NCBI RefSeq assembly: GCF_017743865.1
Contig: NZ_JAGHRJ010000003.1
Span: 558,001 to 622,000 of the forward strand
Length of the DNA: 64,000 nucleotides
Source of the DNA: Labrenzia sp. R4_2
Lineage (GTDB): Bacteria; Pseudomonadota; Alphaproteobacteria; Rhizobiales; Stappiaceae
Direction of reading: 5' to 3'
Shown here: positions 55,152 to 64,000 of the stretch, one piece after another
Layout: every line of letters begins with the position of its first letter
Numbering within the stretch: position 1 is the stretch's first letter
Made by a program: the position numbers and the translations under genes
The notes under the pieces: model-generated
Databases searched by the model: none
The model's input: the letters and a program-made list of their open reading frames with translations, nothing else
Told to the model about the DNA's origin: nothing

Positions 55152-55598
55152 TCAAAGCCGGGAGCGGTCTTCGGTCTTGCTTGGAACCTTGACCAAAGCT
55201 TCGCCCTCAAGCACCACGGTGTCGTCGACACTGCAAATGCAGGACAGCCGGGCCCTGTTGCCGCGCTCCATCAGTTCCTCCACGCGCACGGTCACCGTTA
55301 CATCATCGCCGATCTTTACCGGTGCCTTGAAATTCAAGGTCTGCGACAAGTAAATCGCGCCGGGTCCGGGCAGGCGGGTGCCAAGAACAGCGGAAATCAG
55401 GCTTGCGGTATAAAGGCCATGAGCGATCCGCGTTTTGAACGGCGTTCTGGCTGCGAAGTGCTCAGATAGGTGGATCGGGTTTCTGTCGCCCGACACTTCG
55501 GCAAAGCCCACCACGTCGGAGGAACTGACATGTTTTACGAGTTCTTCCGTCATGCCGACGGTGAGATCTTCGAAACAGAGTTTTTGCAATTCCAGCAT
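55152..55598 (-). CDS. MaoC-type (R)-specific enoyl-CoA hydratase
   Basis: 148-residue hotdog protein. The hydratase 2 motif FAEVSGDRNPIHL holds Asp38 and His43, the catalytic pair, followed by AHGLYTASLISAVLGTRLPG. It probably supplies (R)-3-hydroxyacyl-CoA, as PhaJ does, or acts in a side beta-oxidation route. It lies 149 bp upstream of ribF on the same strand, so the two may be cotranscribed. Confidence 0.87.
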   Translation of the reverse strand: MLELQKLCFEDLTVGMTEELVKHVSSSDVVGFAEVSGDRNPIHLSEHFAARTPFKTRIAHGLYTASLISAVLGTRLPGPGAIYLSQTLNFKAPVKIGDDVTVTVRVEELMERGNRARLSCICSVDDTVVLEGEALVKVPSKTEDRSRL

Positions 55599-55851
55599 GA
55601 TGTTTTCGGCCCTGTATATCCCGTTTTTTTGTGCGTTGGACGCTAAGCGCGCCCGGGAATTCTGACAATTATGCTTTCGGTGAAGAAAAAAAGTGTCTGT
55701 TATTAACGGTCTTTTCAGTTGCTGCCGTTAGTTTGCGTTGAGTGTGGGGAGGTGAGGACACAAATGAATGTGTCGCTCTCCTTCGAAGTCATAACGCGTT
55801 TCCAACGGCCCACGGCCAGGGGCCGCGCACCTTGACAGTATGGAGTAGACA

Positions 55852-56235
55852 ATGGCCCTTGATCTTCAGATGCCGGTCCTCGTGGTCGATGACTACAAGA
55901 CGATGATTCGCATCATTCGCAACCTTCTGAAACAGCTCGGTTTCGAAGACATTGACGACGCTGCGGACGGCACCGAAGCCTTGGAAAAAATGAAGCAGCG
56001 CCGCTATGGTCTTGTGATCTCGGACTGGAACATGGAGCCGATGACCGGTTACGAACTGCTGAAGCAGGTTCGCGCCGATGGTTCCCTCAGCAAAACACCG
56101 TTCATCATGGTGACAGCTGAATCCAAGACCGAAAACGTGATTGCAGCAAAAAAAGCCGGTGTAAACAACTACATCGTGAAGCCGTTCAATGCGCAGACAT
56201 TGAAAGGGAAAATTGAGGCTGTCTTCTCCGACTAA
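55852..56235 (+). CDS. cheY: Chemotaxis response regulator CheY
   Basis: 127-residue single receiver domain. Asp13-Asp14, phospho-acceptor Asp58 (in ISDWNMEP), Thr88 and Lys110 are all in place. SDWNM is typical of CheY. GGAG precedes the ATG. Phosphorylated CheY binds the flagellar switch. A CheZ gene starts 178 bp downstream on the same strand. TAACGG at 55704-55709 and CCGTTA at 55725-55730 form an inverted repeat in the promoter region. Confidence 0.92.
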   Translation: MALDLQMPVLVVDDYKTMIRIIRNLLKQLGFEDIDDAADGTEALEKMKQRRYGLVISDWNMEPMTGYELLKQVRADGSLSKTPFIMVTAESKTENVIAAKKAGVNNYIVKPFNAQTLKGKIEAVFSD

Positions 56236-56413
56236 AACACTTTGGCTTGGCGGGGACCGGTGTGCGTCTCCTTCTCCGCCGTTGCCGGCATTCTTTTTCA
56301 AGTTAAGCAGTCGGGCTGGGCAGGCAGGCTGCAGCCGGACAATTGCGCCAAAAATGTTTTATTGCCGATCTCTCAGTGCTCGGCATCTGCTGTTTGGAGG
56401 CGGCGGTTAAGCA

Positions 56414-57115
56414 ATGGACACCATTGAAAGGCTGGATCTCATGGCCAAAATAAAACAAGAAAATGTCGCGCAAATCATCGATTTCCTGGAACAAAACAAG
56501 ACCCGGGATGGGGAAGTTTCCCTAAACGATGTCATGCATCTTGCCGAAGTCATGTCGGGGTCCATGCACGACTTTTTGTCGACAGTTCAGCCGGCTGTTA
56601 CGGAAGAGCTGACGGCGATTGCCAAAGAAATCACGCGCATGAAGCAAGAGATTTCCGCGCTTCGTGCAAATGATATGACCGGCAACAAGATCCCGGATGC
56701 CGGCCGCGAACTCGACGCCATCGTTGAAGCGACCGAGAACGCGACCAACACCATCATGGAAGCTGCCGAAGAAATCATGGCCGCGGATCCGAGTGATTCC
56801 GAGGCCTACCAGGACCTCGTCAGCAACAAGATGATCGGCATCTTCGAAGCCTGCACCTTCCAGGACATCACCGGTCAGCGGATCTCAAAGGTGGTTGAAA
56901 CCCTGCGCTTCATTGATGAGCGGGTGACCTCCTTCATTGAACAGCTGCGCATCCCGGCGAGTTTTGAAGCCGAGATCGAGGAAACCGATGAAGAGCGCCG
57001 TAAGCGGGAGCTGATCCTTCACGGACCGCAGCACTCCGGCGAAGGCGTTTCCCAAAATGACATCGACGCCCTTCTCGGTGACAGCCAGGCAGACATCGAC
57101 AAACTGTTCGACTGA
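56414..57115 (+). CDS. cheZ: CheZ-family CheY-P phosphatase (second copy)
   Basis: 233 residues. The CheZ block FEACTFQDITGQRISKVVETLRF starts at 144, with Gln150 the catalytic candidate. The N-terminal half is helical. The tail is unusual: two CheY-binding-like helices in tandem, NDIDALL at 215-221 and ADIDKLF at 226-232, where one is usual. Paired with cheY just upstream, so it is probably the main phosphatase. The copy at 14.7 kb shares ELDA, TE-AT, the FQD block and the DIDALF tail. Confidence 0.9.
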   Translation: MDTIERLDLMAKIKQENVAQIIDFLEQNKTRDGEVSLNDVMHLAEVMSGSMHDFLSTVQPAVTEELTAIAKEITRMKQEISALRANDMTGNKIPDAGRELDAIVEATENATNTIMEAAEEIMAADPSDSEAYQDLVSNKMIGIFEACTFQDITGQRISKVVETLRFIDERVTSFIEQLRIPASFEAEIEETDEERRKRELILHGPQHSGEGVSQNDIDALLGDSQADIDKLFD

Positions 57116-57140
57116 TCATCGCTGAGCAAAGAATTGAAAA

Positions 57141-57168
57141 AAAGGCCGCTCCCTCGGGCGGCCTTTTT
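57141..57168 (+). terminator. cheYZ terminator
   Basis: Stem AAAGGCCGC/GCGGCCTTT, 8-nt loop, followed by TTTTTGTTGTT. It ends the cheY-cheZ transcript. Confidence 0.9.
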
Positions 57169-57250
57169 GTTGTTCCATCAGGAACTTGCCGGAGCGAAAA
57201 CGAGTCTGCTGCTTGGATGAGAGTGTCGAGCGAAATGCCGGTTAGGCCTC

Positions 57251-58264
57251 TCAGAATCCTTCCAGCACGATCTTGCCCTTAGACTTTCCGCTTTCAAGCA
57301 AAGCGTGGGCCTTCATAAGGTTTGCCGCGTTGATCTTGCCAAAGCTCTCGGCGACCGTCGATTTGATTGCTCCTGCATCAATCAAGGACGCAACTTCATT
57401 CAATATGTCTCCCTGGCGTTGCATGTCAGCTGTTCCGCACATCGGGCGTGTGAACATGAACTCCCAATGGACCGAGATCGCTTTGGACTTGAAGGGCAAA
57501 ATGTCGAAGGTGTCGGGATCGTCAATCAGCCCGTACCGGCCCTGTGGTGTCATGAGCTCAGAAACTTCTGCGGAATAAAGATGGGAATGGGTCGTCGAGT
57601 ACACGAAATCGACGGTGCCGACGCGCAGAGCCTCGATCTGCGGCCCGAGGGCCTCGGCGTGACTGATAACGTGATGCGCTCCCAACTCTTCTACCCATGC
57701 CTTCGTTTCCGGTCTCGAAGCTGTCGCGATGATGGTCATATCTGAAAGAGCACGGGCCAGCTGGATGGTAATTGACCCCACACCACCCGCTCCGCCGATG
57801 GCCAAAAGCGTATTGTTGCCGCCGGGGATCGCTTCGTTTATCCGCAATCTGTCGAACAGCATTTCGTAGGCGGTAAGGCTCGTCAGCGGCATGGCGGCGG
57901 CTGCATAGGTAGGGATTGAGCTTGGCGCTTTGCCAACGATCCTTGCGTCCACCAGGTGGAACTCCGAGTTTGTGCCCGGCCGGTTCACCGCACCCGCATA
58001 GAAGACACGATCACCTATTGAGAAATTTGTGACAGCGTCACCTAAACCAACAACTTCACCGGCGGCATCCCAGCCCAAGATATCGGGTTTCCCGTTCGTG
58101 GGTGCACGCCGTTGGCGGATTTTTGTATCCACTGGATTAACGGAAATAGCATCGACCTTCACCAAAAGGTCATGACCCGACGCTGTTGGCGTTTCAGTCC
58201 CGAAATCAATCAATGCATCAGGCCGGTCAATTGGCCCGGTTTCAAGATATCCAACTGCTTTCAT
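57251..58264 (-). CDS. Zinc-free MDR alcohol dehydrogenase-like quinone reductase
   Basis: 337 residues from the ATG at 58264, preceded by AAGGAG. The cofactor fold motif AIGGAGGVGSITIQLARAL is clear. NPVDTKIRQ and WDAAGEVVGLG are typical of the ZADH/quinone reductase branch, and the catalytic zinc Cys/His set is absent. The gene follows a small ABM-domain monooxygenase gene 23 bp upstream in one operon, divergent from a LysR gene. A role in quinone or aldehyde detoxification is likely. Confidence 0.87.
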   Translation of the reverse strand: MKAVGYLETGPIDRPDALIDFGTETPTASGHDLLVKVDAISVNPVDTKIRQRRAPTNGKPDILGWDAAGEVVGLGDAVTNFSIGDRVFYAGAVNRPGTNSEFHLVDARIVGKAPSSIPTYAAAAMPLTSLTAYEMLFDRLRINEAIPGGNNTLLAIGGAGGVGSITIQLARALSDMTIIATASRPETKAWVEELGAHHVISHAEALGPQIEALRVGTVDFVYSTTHSHLYSAEVSELMTPQGRYGLIDDPDTFDILPFKSKAISVHWEFMFTRPMCGTADMQRQGDILNEVASLIDAGAIKSTVAESFGKINAANLMKAHALLESGKSKGKIVLEGF

Positions 58265-58287
58265 GGCGAGCTCCTTTGATCTGGCGC

Positions 58288-58578
58288 TTAGCCGATGATG
58301 GTCATCTCGTTCAGCGTGAATTCTTCGACAGCCCCATCCGTGGCTTCCATGTACGCTGCAAGGTGTGGCGCACCCATATGGGTCTGCCACAATTCACGGC
58401 TTTCCCAGTTCTCATAGAACATGAAGTGCGCTGGATTGTCGTTGTCCTGATGTAAGTCGTAGTTGATGCACCCCTGTTCGGCGCGGGTAACGCCGATGAG
58501 CTTGAGAAGCTCAGCCTTCACCAGGTCGACCTTGTCCGGGTTTGCTTTGATGTTGGCGAGAATTGTCAGCTTAGTCAT
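58288..58578 (-). CDS. ABM-domain putative quinol monooxygenase
   Basis: 96 residues from the ATG at 58578 with AGGAT upstream. A ferredoxin-like ABM fold with a central pattern GCINYDLHQDNDNPAHFMFYENWESRELWQTHM, as in YgiN-type monooxygenases and other dimeric ABM proteins. The function within the family is uncertain. First gene of the two-gene operon with the MDR reductase. Confidence 0.85.
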   Translation of the reverse strand: MTKLTILANIKANPDKVDLVKAELLKLIGVTRAEQGCINYDLHQDNDNPAHFMFYENWESRELWQTHMGAPHLAAYMEATDGAVEEFTLNEMTIIG

Positions 58579-58625
58579 TGGAAACATCCTTTGTTTTAGT
58601 CTCAAATCGCAATTTACAAGGCCGC

Positions 58626-58671
58626 TTATCCGGGATAAACAGGCGTATTCCGAATACATAATCCGGAATTA
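58626..58671. promoter_or_regulatory. Three tandem 13-bp dyads, LysR operator array
   Basis: TTATCCGGGATAA (58626-58638), GTATTCCGAATAC (58645-58657) and TAATCCGGAATTA (58659-58671). The first two are perfect dyads about a central base; the third is nearly so. They share a TCCGGA/TTCCGAA-like core and the first fits T-N11-A. They fill the region between the divergent operon and the LysR gene. Confidence 0.7.
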
Positions 58672-58678
58672 ACGGCTA

Positions 58679-59611
58679 ATGCTTCTCGATAATCTTCGAT
58701 TGTTCATGATCATCGCAGAGAAGGGCAGTCTCGCGGCAGCGGCCCGCGAAACCGGAATATCGACGACCACTGTCTCCGAACGCCTGGCTGCACTCGAAGC
58801 TCATTACGGCGTGGTGTTGTTCAATCGCACAACACGGTCTATCAGCTTAACGGAGGAGGGGCGTACGCTTGTCAACGGTGCACGTGCGGTTCTGATTGAA
58901 GTTGCGGATCTCGACACACGCATTCGGCATGGGGCCGAGACCCTCTCCGGGTTAATCCGGATCTCAGCGCCTGTCGATCTGGGCCGCAGCATCGTCTCGC
59001 GGGCGATATCGGCATTCACCGAAGAAAACCCTGCAGTTTCTGTCGAACTATCCTTGTCGGACGGATACGTTGATCTCGTCGGTCAAGGATTTGACATGGC
59101 AGTTCGTTTTGGCAACGTGACAGATTCCACCCTAAGGGTGCGGAGCCTTGGGACTTTTCAACGCCTTATCTGTGCGGCACCTGAATACCTGAAGAGGCAT
59201 GGCACCCCGAAAACCCCTGAAGACCTGATGAACCATAATTGTCTTGTCATGCGCTTTGGAGAGACCTTGGACAATGTTTGGGAATTCGGCAAAAAATCAA
59301 AAAAGCAACGGGTAACAGTTCGTGGGAGCCGGGTGGTGAACGATGGCTGGCTCATCCGGTCCTGGGCCTTGGCAGGACACGGTATTGTTTTAAAGTCCGA
59401 GCTGGATGTCGCCGAAGACATTCGATCCGGAGCCTTGGTATCTTTGCTCTCTGAGCATTTGCCGCCGCCGAACCCGCTCCAAATGATGTTCCCGCCAGGA
59501 AGAGCACAGCCGCGACGTGTTACGGCTTTTGCTGACCACCTTCGCAGGATAGTTCCGGTTTCCTGCTTTGACGTGTCGAGTGTTCGCTCGAATATTGAGA
59601 CGTATAGCTAA
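58679..59611 (+). CDS. LysR-family regulator of the divergent operon
   Basis: 310 residues. N-terminal helix-turn-helix about 1-60 (SLAAAARETGISTTTVSERLAALE) and a sensor domain with GYVDLVGQGFDMAVRFG. It is in the same broad group as the LysR protein at 10-11 kb. It is divergent from the ABM/MDR operon with a three-dyad operator between, the textbook LysR layout. It probably activates that operon in response to a quinone or aldehyde. Confidence 0.88.
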   Translation: MLLDNLRLFMIIAEKGSLAAAARETGISTTTVSERLAALEAHYGVVLFNRTTRSISLTEEGRTLVNGARAVLIEVADLDTRIRHGAETLSGLIRISAPVDLGRSIVSRAISAFTEENPAVSVELSLSDGYVDLVGQGFDMAVRFGNVTDSTLRVRSLGTFQRLICAAPEYLKRHGTPKTPEDLMNHNCLVMRFGETLDNVWEFGKKSKKQRVTVRGSRVVNDGWLIRSWALAGHGIVLKSELDVAEDIRSGALVSLLSEHLPPPNPLQMMFPPGRAQPRRVTAFADHLRRIVPVSCFDVSSVRSNIETYS

Positions 59612-59725
59612 GGCAAATATGAGTTAAGTTTCCGCTCAAGCGGAAATCGGCTACCGCGGCATGTACTCGGGCCGGCCATTGATGCATACCGCAAAACGAA
59701 CCCGAATTTCGCCCTGTTTAACCCA

Positions 59726-60601
59726 TCACCAAGACAGCCGCGGGATGGCGGCGCGGGCGCGGAGGCCTTCTTCGATCAGGCGCTTGCGGATCAGGTGCTC
59801 TTCCGGGGCTTCGCTCGGTCCAAAATCCGAGGCATGAATGCCGGCGGTGATGAACAGAACGTCGATGTCCTGGGACACGGCGCCGCGAATGTCGGTCGGC
59901 AGGCCATCGCCGATCGCCAGAACGTCTTCCTTTGCGATTGTCGTCCCGGCGTGCTCGGCCAAACGCCGCAGACCTGCCTCATAGATCGGCGCGTGCGGTT
60001 TGCCGAGAATGGCAACTTCGCCGCCGAGGTCTTCGTAGAGCCGGGCGAGCGCCCCGGCGCACCAGACCAAGCGGTCGCCCCGCTCCACAACGATGTCTGG
60101 GTTGGCGCAGATCATCAAAAGATTGCGGGCCGCCAGTTTCTCCAGGCGCTCCCGGTAATCGTCCGGTGTTTCCGTCTCATCATCCCGGAACCCCGTACAG
60201 CTGATCGCGTCTGCATCCTCGTCAACGCTGGTGAAGGTCGCTTCCAGATTGTGATAGAGCGGCTGGTCGCGGTCCGGTCCGATGTGCAGCAGCGTCTTGG
60301 AACCTTGCGCTTCCAGGACTTCGCGGGTGACATCGCCCGAGCTGACGATGCTGTCGTAAGCCTCTTCCGGCACACCCAAGTTGGCCAGCATTTCGGCGAC
60401 ATTTTTTGCCGGCCGCGGGGCATTGGTGATCAGAACGACATGGCCGCCGGTTTCTTCCCGGAAGCGCCGCAATGCGATATGTGCCTCCTCGAATGTGGAC
60501 ACGCCGTTGTGCAGCACGCCCCAGACATCGCACAAGATGCCCTTGTATTGCGGGGCAAGGGCATGGAGTCCGTCAACAAGAAGCGGTGCAGAAACGGTCA
60601 T
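59726..60601 (-). CDS. HAD hydrolase, NagD-like (TIGR01459 type)
   Basis: 291 residues. HAD motif 1 reads [10 protein letters not shown] with nucleophile Asp25; the usual second Asp is Trp27, which is characteristic of this subfamily. Motif 2 is ITNAPRP, the Lys motif is [10 protein letters not shown] and motif 3 is [11 protein letters not shown] cytosolic phosphatase, probably for sugar or nucleotide phosphates. It is divergent from mutL (112 bp between starts). Confidence 0.9.
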   Translation of the reverse strand: MTVSAPLLVDGLHALAPQYKGILCDVWGVLHNGVSTFEEAHIALRRFREETGGHVVLITNAPRPAKNVAEMLANLGVPEEAYDSIVSSGDVTREVLEAQGSKTLLHIGPDRDQPLYHNLEATFTSVDEDADAISCTGFRDDETETPDDYRERLEKLAARNLLMICANPDIVVERGDRLVWCAGALARLYEDLGGEVAILGKPHAPIYEAGLRRLAEHAGTTIAKEDVLAIGDGLPTDIRGAVSQDIDVLFITAGIHASDFGPSEAPEEHLIRKRLIEEGLRARAAIPRLSW

Positions 60602-60713
60602 GGCGGCTCACTCGGATGAGAAATTATCTGATAGGATTGCACGGAATCGAAGTAAATCCGGCGCGGACCATATCCGAAGCGCGCGTCAAACGGAACCAAT
60701 CAAAGGGCAATTC

Positions 60714-62609
60714 ATGCAGGTCAGGCAACTTGGCGAACAGGTGATCAACCAGATTGCCGCCGGCGAGGTCATTGAAAGGCCTGCCAGTGTGATCAAGGAG
60801 CTGGTTGAAAACGCCGTTGATGCCGGGGCGTCGCAAATCGACATCGTCACCGCTGCGGGCGGCAAGACGCTGATGCGGGTCGCCGATGACGGGGCTGGCA
60901 TGCGTCAGGACGATCTCAAGCTGGCCATCCGCCGTCACTGCACCTCCAAGATTTCCGATGATGACCTGTTTGATATCCGCACCCTTGGGTTCCGGGGGGA
61001 AGCGTTGCCGTCGATTGGCTCCGTCGCCCGTCTCGTCATTCAGACCCGCCACATGAAGGAAGACAACGCCTGGGCGATCGCAGTGGAAGGCGGCAAGGAA
61101 CAGCCGATTGTGCCGGCCGCCCGCTCAAAAGGCACCCAAGTTGAAGTCCGTGATCTGTTCTTTGCAACACCGGCCCGTCTGAAATTCTTGAAGTCCGATC
61201 GCGCGGAAGCCGCCGCCATCACCGAGATCGTCAAGCGGATCGCGCTTGCCTATCCGCATATCGGGTTTTCACTGTCCGGTGCCGACCGCCAGCCGCAGTC
61301 CTGGCCGGCAGCGCGCGGAGACGAGCCGCATCTGGCCCGGATCGCTCAGATTTTGGGGCCCGATTTCGTCGACAACGCCATGGAGATTGATGCGGCGCGG
61401 GAAGGGGTCCGGCTCACCGGGTATGCTGGTTTGCCCACCCATCACAGGGGCAATGCCCAGCATCAATTCTTTTTCGTCAATGGCCGGCCAGTAAAGGACA
61501 AGCTGCTCTTGTCCGGTTTGCGCGGGGCTTATGCAGACGTTCTTGCGCGCGATCGTCATCCGGTTGTGGTTCTCTTCATTGATCTGGACCCGGCGCTGGT
61601 GGACGTGAACGTCCATCCGGCCAAATCCGATGTGCGCTTTCGCGATGCGCAGTTGGTCCGCGGCCTGCTTGTCGGGGCAATCAAGCATGCGCTGGTCCAA
61701 GCGGGGCACCGCTCCTCCACATCCAACGCAGCCGTCGCCTTGGAAGCGCTTCGAAAACAATCTCCACAGCCGGGATGGCCATCCGGTGCCACTGCTCCTG
61801 CCTATGGTTCTGCAGCGAGCGGATCGGCAGGTGCGCACGGGTTCGGTGCAACGGCAACAGCGGAGCGCTGGGCGCCGGAGGCCTTTCGGCCTTTGGAGAC
61901 GGCACCAAATCCTGTGCCGGGATTTGCTGAAGACCGGGTTTCAGAGGTCCAGAACGGCTTTTCTGCGTTGGCCACACCGTCAGCCGATGCGCGGGCGCAT
62001 GATGTCCCGCTGGCCTCGGAGAAATCGGAGCTTCCGCTTGGCGCCGCACGGGCACAGGTGCATGAAACCTACATCATCTCGCAAACGGAAGATGGCGTTG
62101 TCATTGTCGATCAGCATGCTGCGCACGAACGGCTGGTCTACGAGCGGCTGAAGGAGGCCTTGGCCAAGAAGGACGTTCCCCGGCAGATCTTGTTGATCCC
62201 GGAGGTTGTCGACCTGCCGGAAGAAGATGCCGCCCGGCTGGCTGAACGCGCCGAGGATCTGGAAAAGGTCGGCCTGTCGCTGGAGGCTTTTGGGCCGGGT
62301 GCCATTGCGGTTCGCGAAACGCCAGCCATCCTTGGTGACATGGACATTCAGGGCATGGTGCGCACGCTCGCCGATGAACTGGCCGAATGGGAGACCGCCG
62401 ACAGTCTCCGGGAGAAACTGGACCATGTTGCCGCCACGATGGCCTGCCATGGCTCGGTCCGGGCCGGACGCCGCATGCGGCCGGAAGAAATGGATGCCCT
62501 CTTGCGCGACATGGAAGCAACACCACTTTCTGGGCAGTGCAACCATGGGCGCCCGACCTGGGTTGAACTGAAACTCAGCGATATCGAAAAGCTTTTCGGC
62601 CGCAAGTAA
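60714..62609 (+). CDS. mutL: DNA mismatch repair protein MutL, endonuclease type
   Basis: 631 residues from the ATG at 60714, preceded by AAAGGG. The N-terminal GHKL ATPase has [27 protein letters not shown] (13-39) and [12 protein letters not shown] Ser/Ala/Pro-rich linker (about 345-435) follows, then the C-terminal dimer domain. It keeps the metal-dependent nicking motif DQHA-x2-E-x4-E as [12 protein letters not shown], plus ACHGSVRAG and CNHGRPTW. It therefore likely nicks the new strand itself, as in bacteria without MutH. Confidence 0.96.
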   Translation: MQVRQLGEQVINQIAAGEVIERPASVIKELVENAVDAGASQIDIVTAAGGKTLMRVADDGAGMRQDDLKLAIRRHCTSKISDDDLFDIRTLGFRGEALPSIGSVARLVIQTRHMKEDNAWAIAVEGGKEQPIVPAARSKGTQVEVRDLFFATPARLKFLKSDRAEAAAITEIVKRIALAYPHIGFSLSGADRQPQSWPAARGDEPHLARIAQILGPDFVDNAMEIDAAREGVRLTGYAGLPTHHRGNAQHQFFFVNGRPVKDKLLLSGLRGAYADVLARDRHPVVVLFIDLDPALVDVNVHPAKSDVRFRDAQLVRGLLVGAIKHALVQAGHRSSTSNAAVALEALRKQSPQPGWPSGATAPAYGSAASGSAGAHGFGATATAERWAPEAFRPLETAPNPVPGFAEDRVSEVQNGFSALATPSADARAHDVPLASEKSELPLGAARAQVHETYIISQTEDGVVIVDQHAAHERLVYERLKEALAKKDVPRQILLIPEVVDLPEEDAARLAERAEDLEKVGLSLEAFGPGAIAVRETPAILGDMDIQGMVRTLADELAEWETADSLREKLDHVAATMACHGSVRAGRRMRPEEMDALLRDMEATPLSGQCNHGRPTWVELKLSDIEKLFGRK

Positions 62610-62665
62610 CAGCCAGTGGGAACTCCGTCCCGTACGGCGAGATCGGCAGCCGTACGGAGACCGGA

Positions 62666-63550
62666 ATGACCGCAGAAGACAGCAACAACAGCACACCACC
62701 TGCGCGGCACAGCACGGGAACCTTGCGGAAGGTTGGCAGGACTGTCAGAAAAGTCCTGGTCGCTGGCGCGATCGCCTACGGCATTGTGGCCGGCTACATG
62801 TACCTCAATCAGCGGAATTTCGTTTTTGTGCCAACCGGTGAACTTGAATCCCCGGAAGCAAAAGGGCTGGAGAACGTCACCGTCGAAACGGTCTCAATGC
62901 AAGACGGCACCAACGTGACCGTTTGGATGTCTGAGGGGCGTGAAAACACGCCAGTCGTTCTTTATTTTCACGGCAATTCCAGCAATTTGTCGACGCGCCA
63001 CAAGCGCTTTGCGCAGGTTCTGGACAGTGGCTTCGGGCTCTATGCGCCAAGTTATCGCGGCTATCCGGGAAGTGAAGGCGCCCCGTCCGAGGCAGCGTTC
63101 ATTCAGGATGCGCTGGAGCATTTTGACAAGGCGTCGGCGGCTGACCGACCTGTCATTGTGCACGGTGAGAGCCTGGGTACAGGTGTTGCCACTGCCGTCG
63201 CAGAACAGCGCCCGGATGCCGGATTGCTCGTCCTGGAAGCGCCCTATACAGCTTTGGTTGACATTGCGTCCGAGCAATATCCCTGGTTGCCGGTGTCCGT
63301 GCTCATGAAAGATCCAATGCTGACGCGGGAGCGGATCCAGAACATTCAAAGCCCGGTTCTAATCGTTCACGGAACGGATGACCGGGTGATCCCGGTGGCG
63401 CACGGAGAACGCTTGTACGAGCTGGCGCCTGAGCCGAAGACACTCAAGATCGTTGAAGGCGTCAGCCACAGCGGTCTTTGGGGCAACGGTCTCTGGGACG
63501 CGGTCCAAGACGCTTATTGCACCGCAAAGGTCGAAACGCGCGTCTGTTGA
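62666..63550 (+). CDS. Membrane-anchored alpha/beta hydrolase
   Basis: 294 residues. A single N-terminal membrane helix (about 29-47) precedes an alpha/beta-hydrolase domain similar to the ABHD13/Bem46 group. The oxyanion block is YFHGNSSNL, the nucleophile elbow GESLG (167-171, Ser169), the acid Asp in HGTDDRVIP (about 238-239) and the His in VSHSG (268). The substrate is unknown, probably an ester or lipid at the membrane face. Follows mutL by 56 bp and could share its transcript. Confidence 0.85.
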   Translation: MTAEDSNNSTPPARHSTGTLRKVGRTVRKVLVAGAIAYGIVAGYMYLNQRNFVFVPTGELESPEAKGLENVTVETVSMQDGTNVTVWMSEGRENTPVVLYFHGNSSNLSTRHKRFAQVLDSGFGLYAPSYRGYPGSEGAPSEAAFIQDALEHFDKASAADRPVIVHGESLGTGVATAVAEQRPDAGLLVLEAPYTALVDIASEQYPWLPVSVLMKDPMLTRERIQNIQSPVLIVHGTDDRVIPVAHGERLYELAPEPKTLKIVEGVSHSGLWGNGLWDAVQDAYCTAKVETRVC

Positions 63551-63641
63551 GGCTGGGTGAAAACCACTGCCGAACAATGAACCAGGACTACCCGTGCGCA
63601 TTCCGGACTGCGCAGCACTGCCAATGGTATCCCGCGAGCCT

Positions 63642-64000
63642 TAAAACGTTCTTTGAACCCTGAGCGTTGTGTAAATTTCATCCGTATCGGAAAGCCCGGA
63701 CGCTCTATCGAAATCGACGTTGCGGTATTGCATTTCAGCGCCGATATCTACGCCGGAAATTGGCGACCAGACAACGTTGCCAGTCACTGTCCATTGATTG
63801 AAATCGTAACTGTCCAAGGCGGCATCGACCGTGTGGTAACCACCTTCCAGATTGGCCGTGACCGTGTCGGTTACGGCGTGACGCCAGCCTCCGGCAACGT
63901 TCCACGTCTTTGTTGTTTTGGTGGACCCGCCAACATTGATGGCGTCGGTGATCCTGCCATTCCAACTGTCGAGTGGGAAACGGCTTGCACCGTCGGAATA
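63642..64000 (-). CDS. Porin C-terminus (Porin_2-like), partial
   Basis: An open frame on the minus strand runs from the window edge to a TAA at 63642-63644; the start lies outside. The last 119 residues have alternating beta strands such as GYHTVDAALDSYDFNQWTVTG, VVWSPISGVDIGAEMQYRNVDF and end in TTLRVQRTF. The terminal Phe is the outer-membrane assembly signal. The pattern fits rhizobial/alphaproteobacterial porins of the Porin_2 family. It converges with the hydrolase gene. Confidence 0.75.

Noticed and set aside
54004-55598. FMN riboswitch upstream of ribF
   Set aside because: The 149-bp gap shows none of the conserved FMN aptamer segments I would expect.

Overview
The window looks like chromosomal DNA of a free-living alphaproteobacterium of the Rhizobiales/Hyphomicrobiales type. 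A marine Stappiaceae member (Roseibium/Labrenzia/Stappia-like) is my best guess, by inference only. Clues are the GCS2-type glutamate-cysteine ligase, LsrB/VtlR-like LysR genes beside a DUF1127 gene, the hisS-hisZ-hisG order, DUF3422, DUF2927 and DUF3035 proteins, a CtrA-type box, an endonuclease-type MutL, a TipF-like EAL protein and the C-terminus of a Porin_2-type porin. Most genes share moderately high GC and codon use. I see no rRNA, tRNA, CRISPR array or intact mobile element.

Layout. 0-16 kb: gshA, a DUF1127 gene divergent from two tandem LysR paralogues, a DMT exporter, a lactate dehydrogenase/GntR pair with an upstream inverted repeat, a DUF3422 membrane protein, a cytochrome c, a LysR regulator, a ClC channel, an L,D-transpeptidase, a DUF2927 protein, a CheZ and the repair glycosylase Tag. 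16-20 kb: hisS-hisZ-hisG. 20-24 kb: a three-gene envelope operon (GT2-GtrA polyprenyl-phosphate glycosyltransferase, ArnT-like GT-C transferase, YdjC/ChbG-like protein). It resembles the Bordetella Lgm and Francisella Flm/NaxD lipid A hexosamine systems, but its YdjC member lacks the metal ligands. 24-27 kb: a Crp/Fnr regulator, then NsrR, an NsrR-type operator, a group III truncated globin and two very small membrane proteins, which together look like a nitric-oxide response locus. 27-32 kb: an adaptor-permease-ATPase exporter, a CurA-like reductase and SlyX.

32-43 kb: a periplasmic single-Cache protein beside a chemoreceptor, an orphan gene of unknown function, groESL under a perfect CIRCE element, a sigma-54 activator, a short protein with a winged-helix-like domain, and a TipF-like degenerate EAL protein with a full CtrA box 40 bp upstream. 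43.2-43.4 kb: a run of four stem-loops without a gene. 43.4-50.7 kb: ileS-lspA-DUF3035 lipoprotein-M16 protease pair, apparently one operon. 50.7-53 kb: a more AT-rich GT87 gene next to a decayed IS5-family transposase, the only clearly accessory patch. 53-64 kb: DMT exporter and ribF, MaoC hydratase, cheY-cheZ, a reductase/monooxygenase pair divergent from its LysR gene, a NagD-like phosphatase, mutL, an anchored alpha/beta hydrolase and the 3' end of a porin.

Themes. Motility and chemotaxis recur (two CheZ, CheY, MCP plus Cache, TipF-like, CtrA box), though no flagellar structural genes are present. Nitric-oxide and redox stress handling (NsrR, globin, gshA, LsrB-like) and envelope modification are the other threads. 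The most interesting unexplained items are the NsrR/globin/small-protein cluster, the YdjC-containing envelope operon, the Cache-MCP pair, the orphan at 34.7-35.7 kb and the hairpin array at 43.2-43.4 kb.
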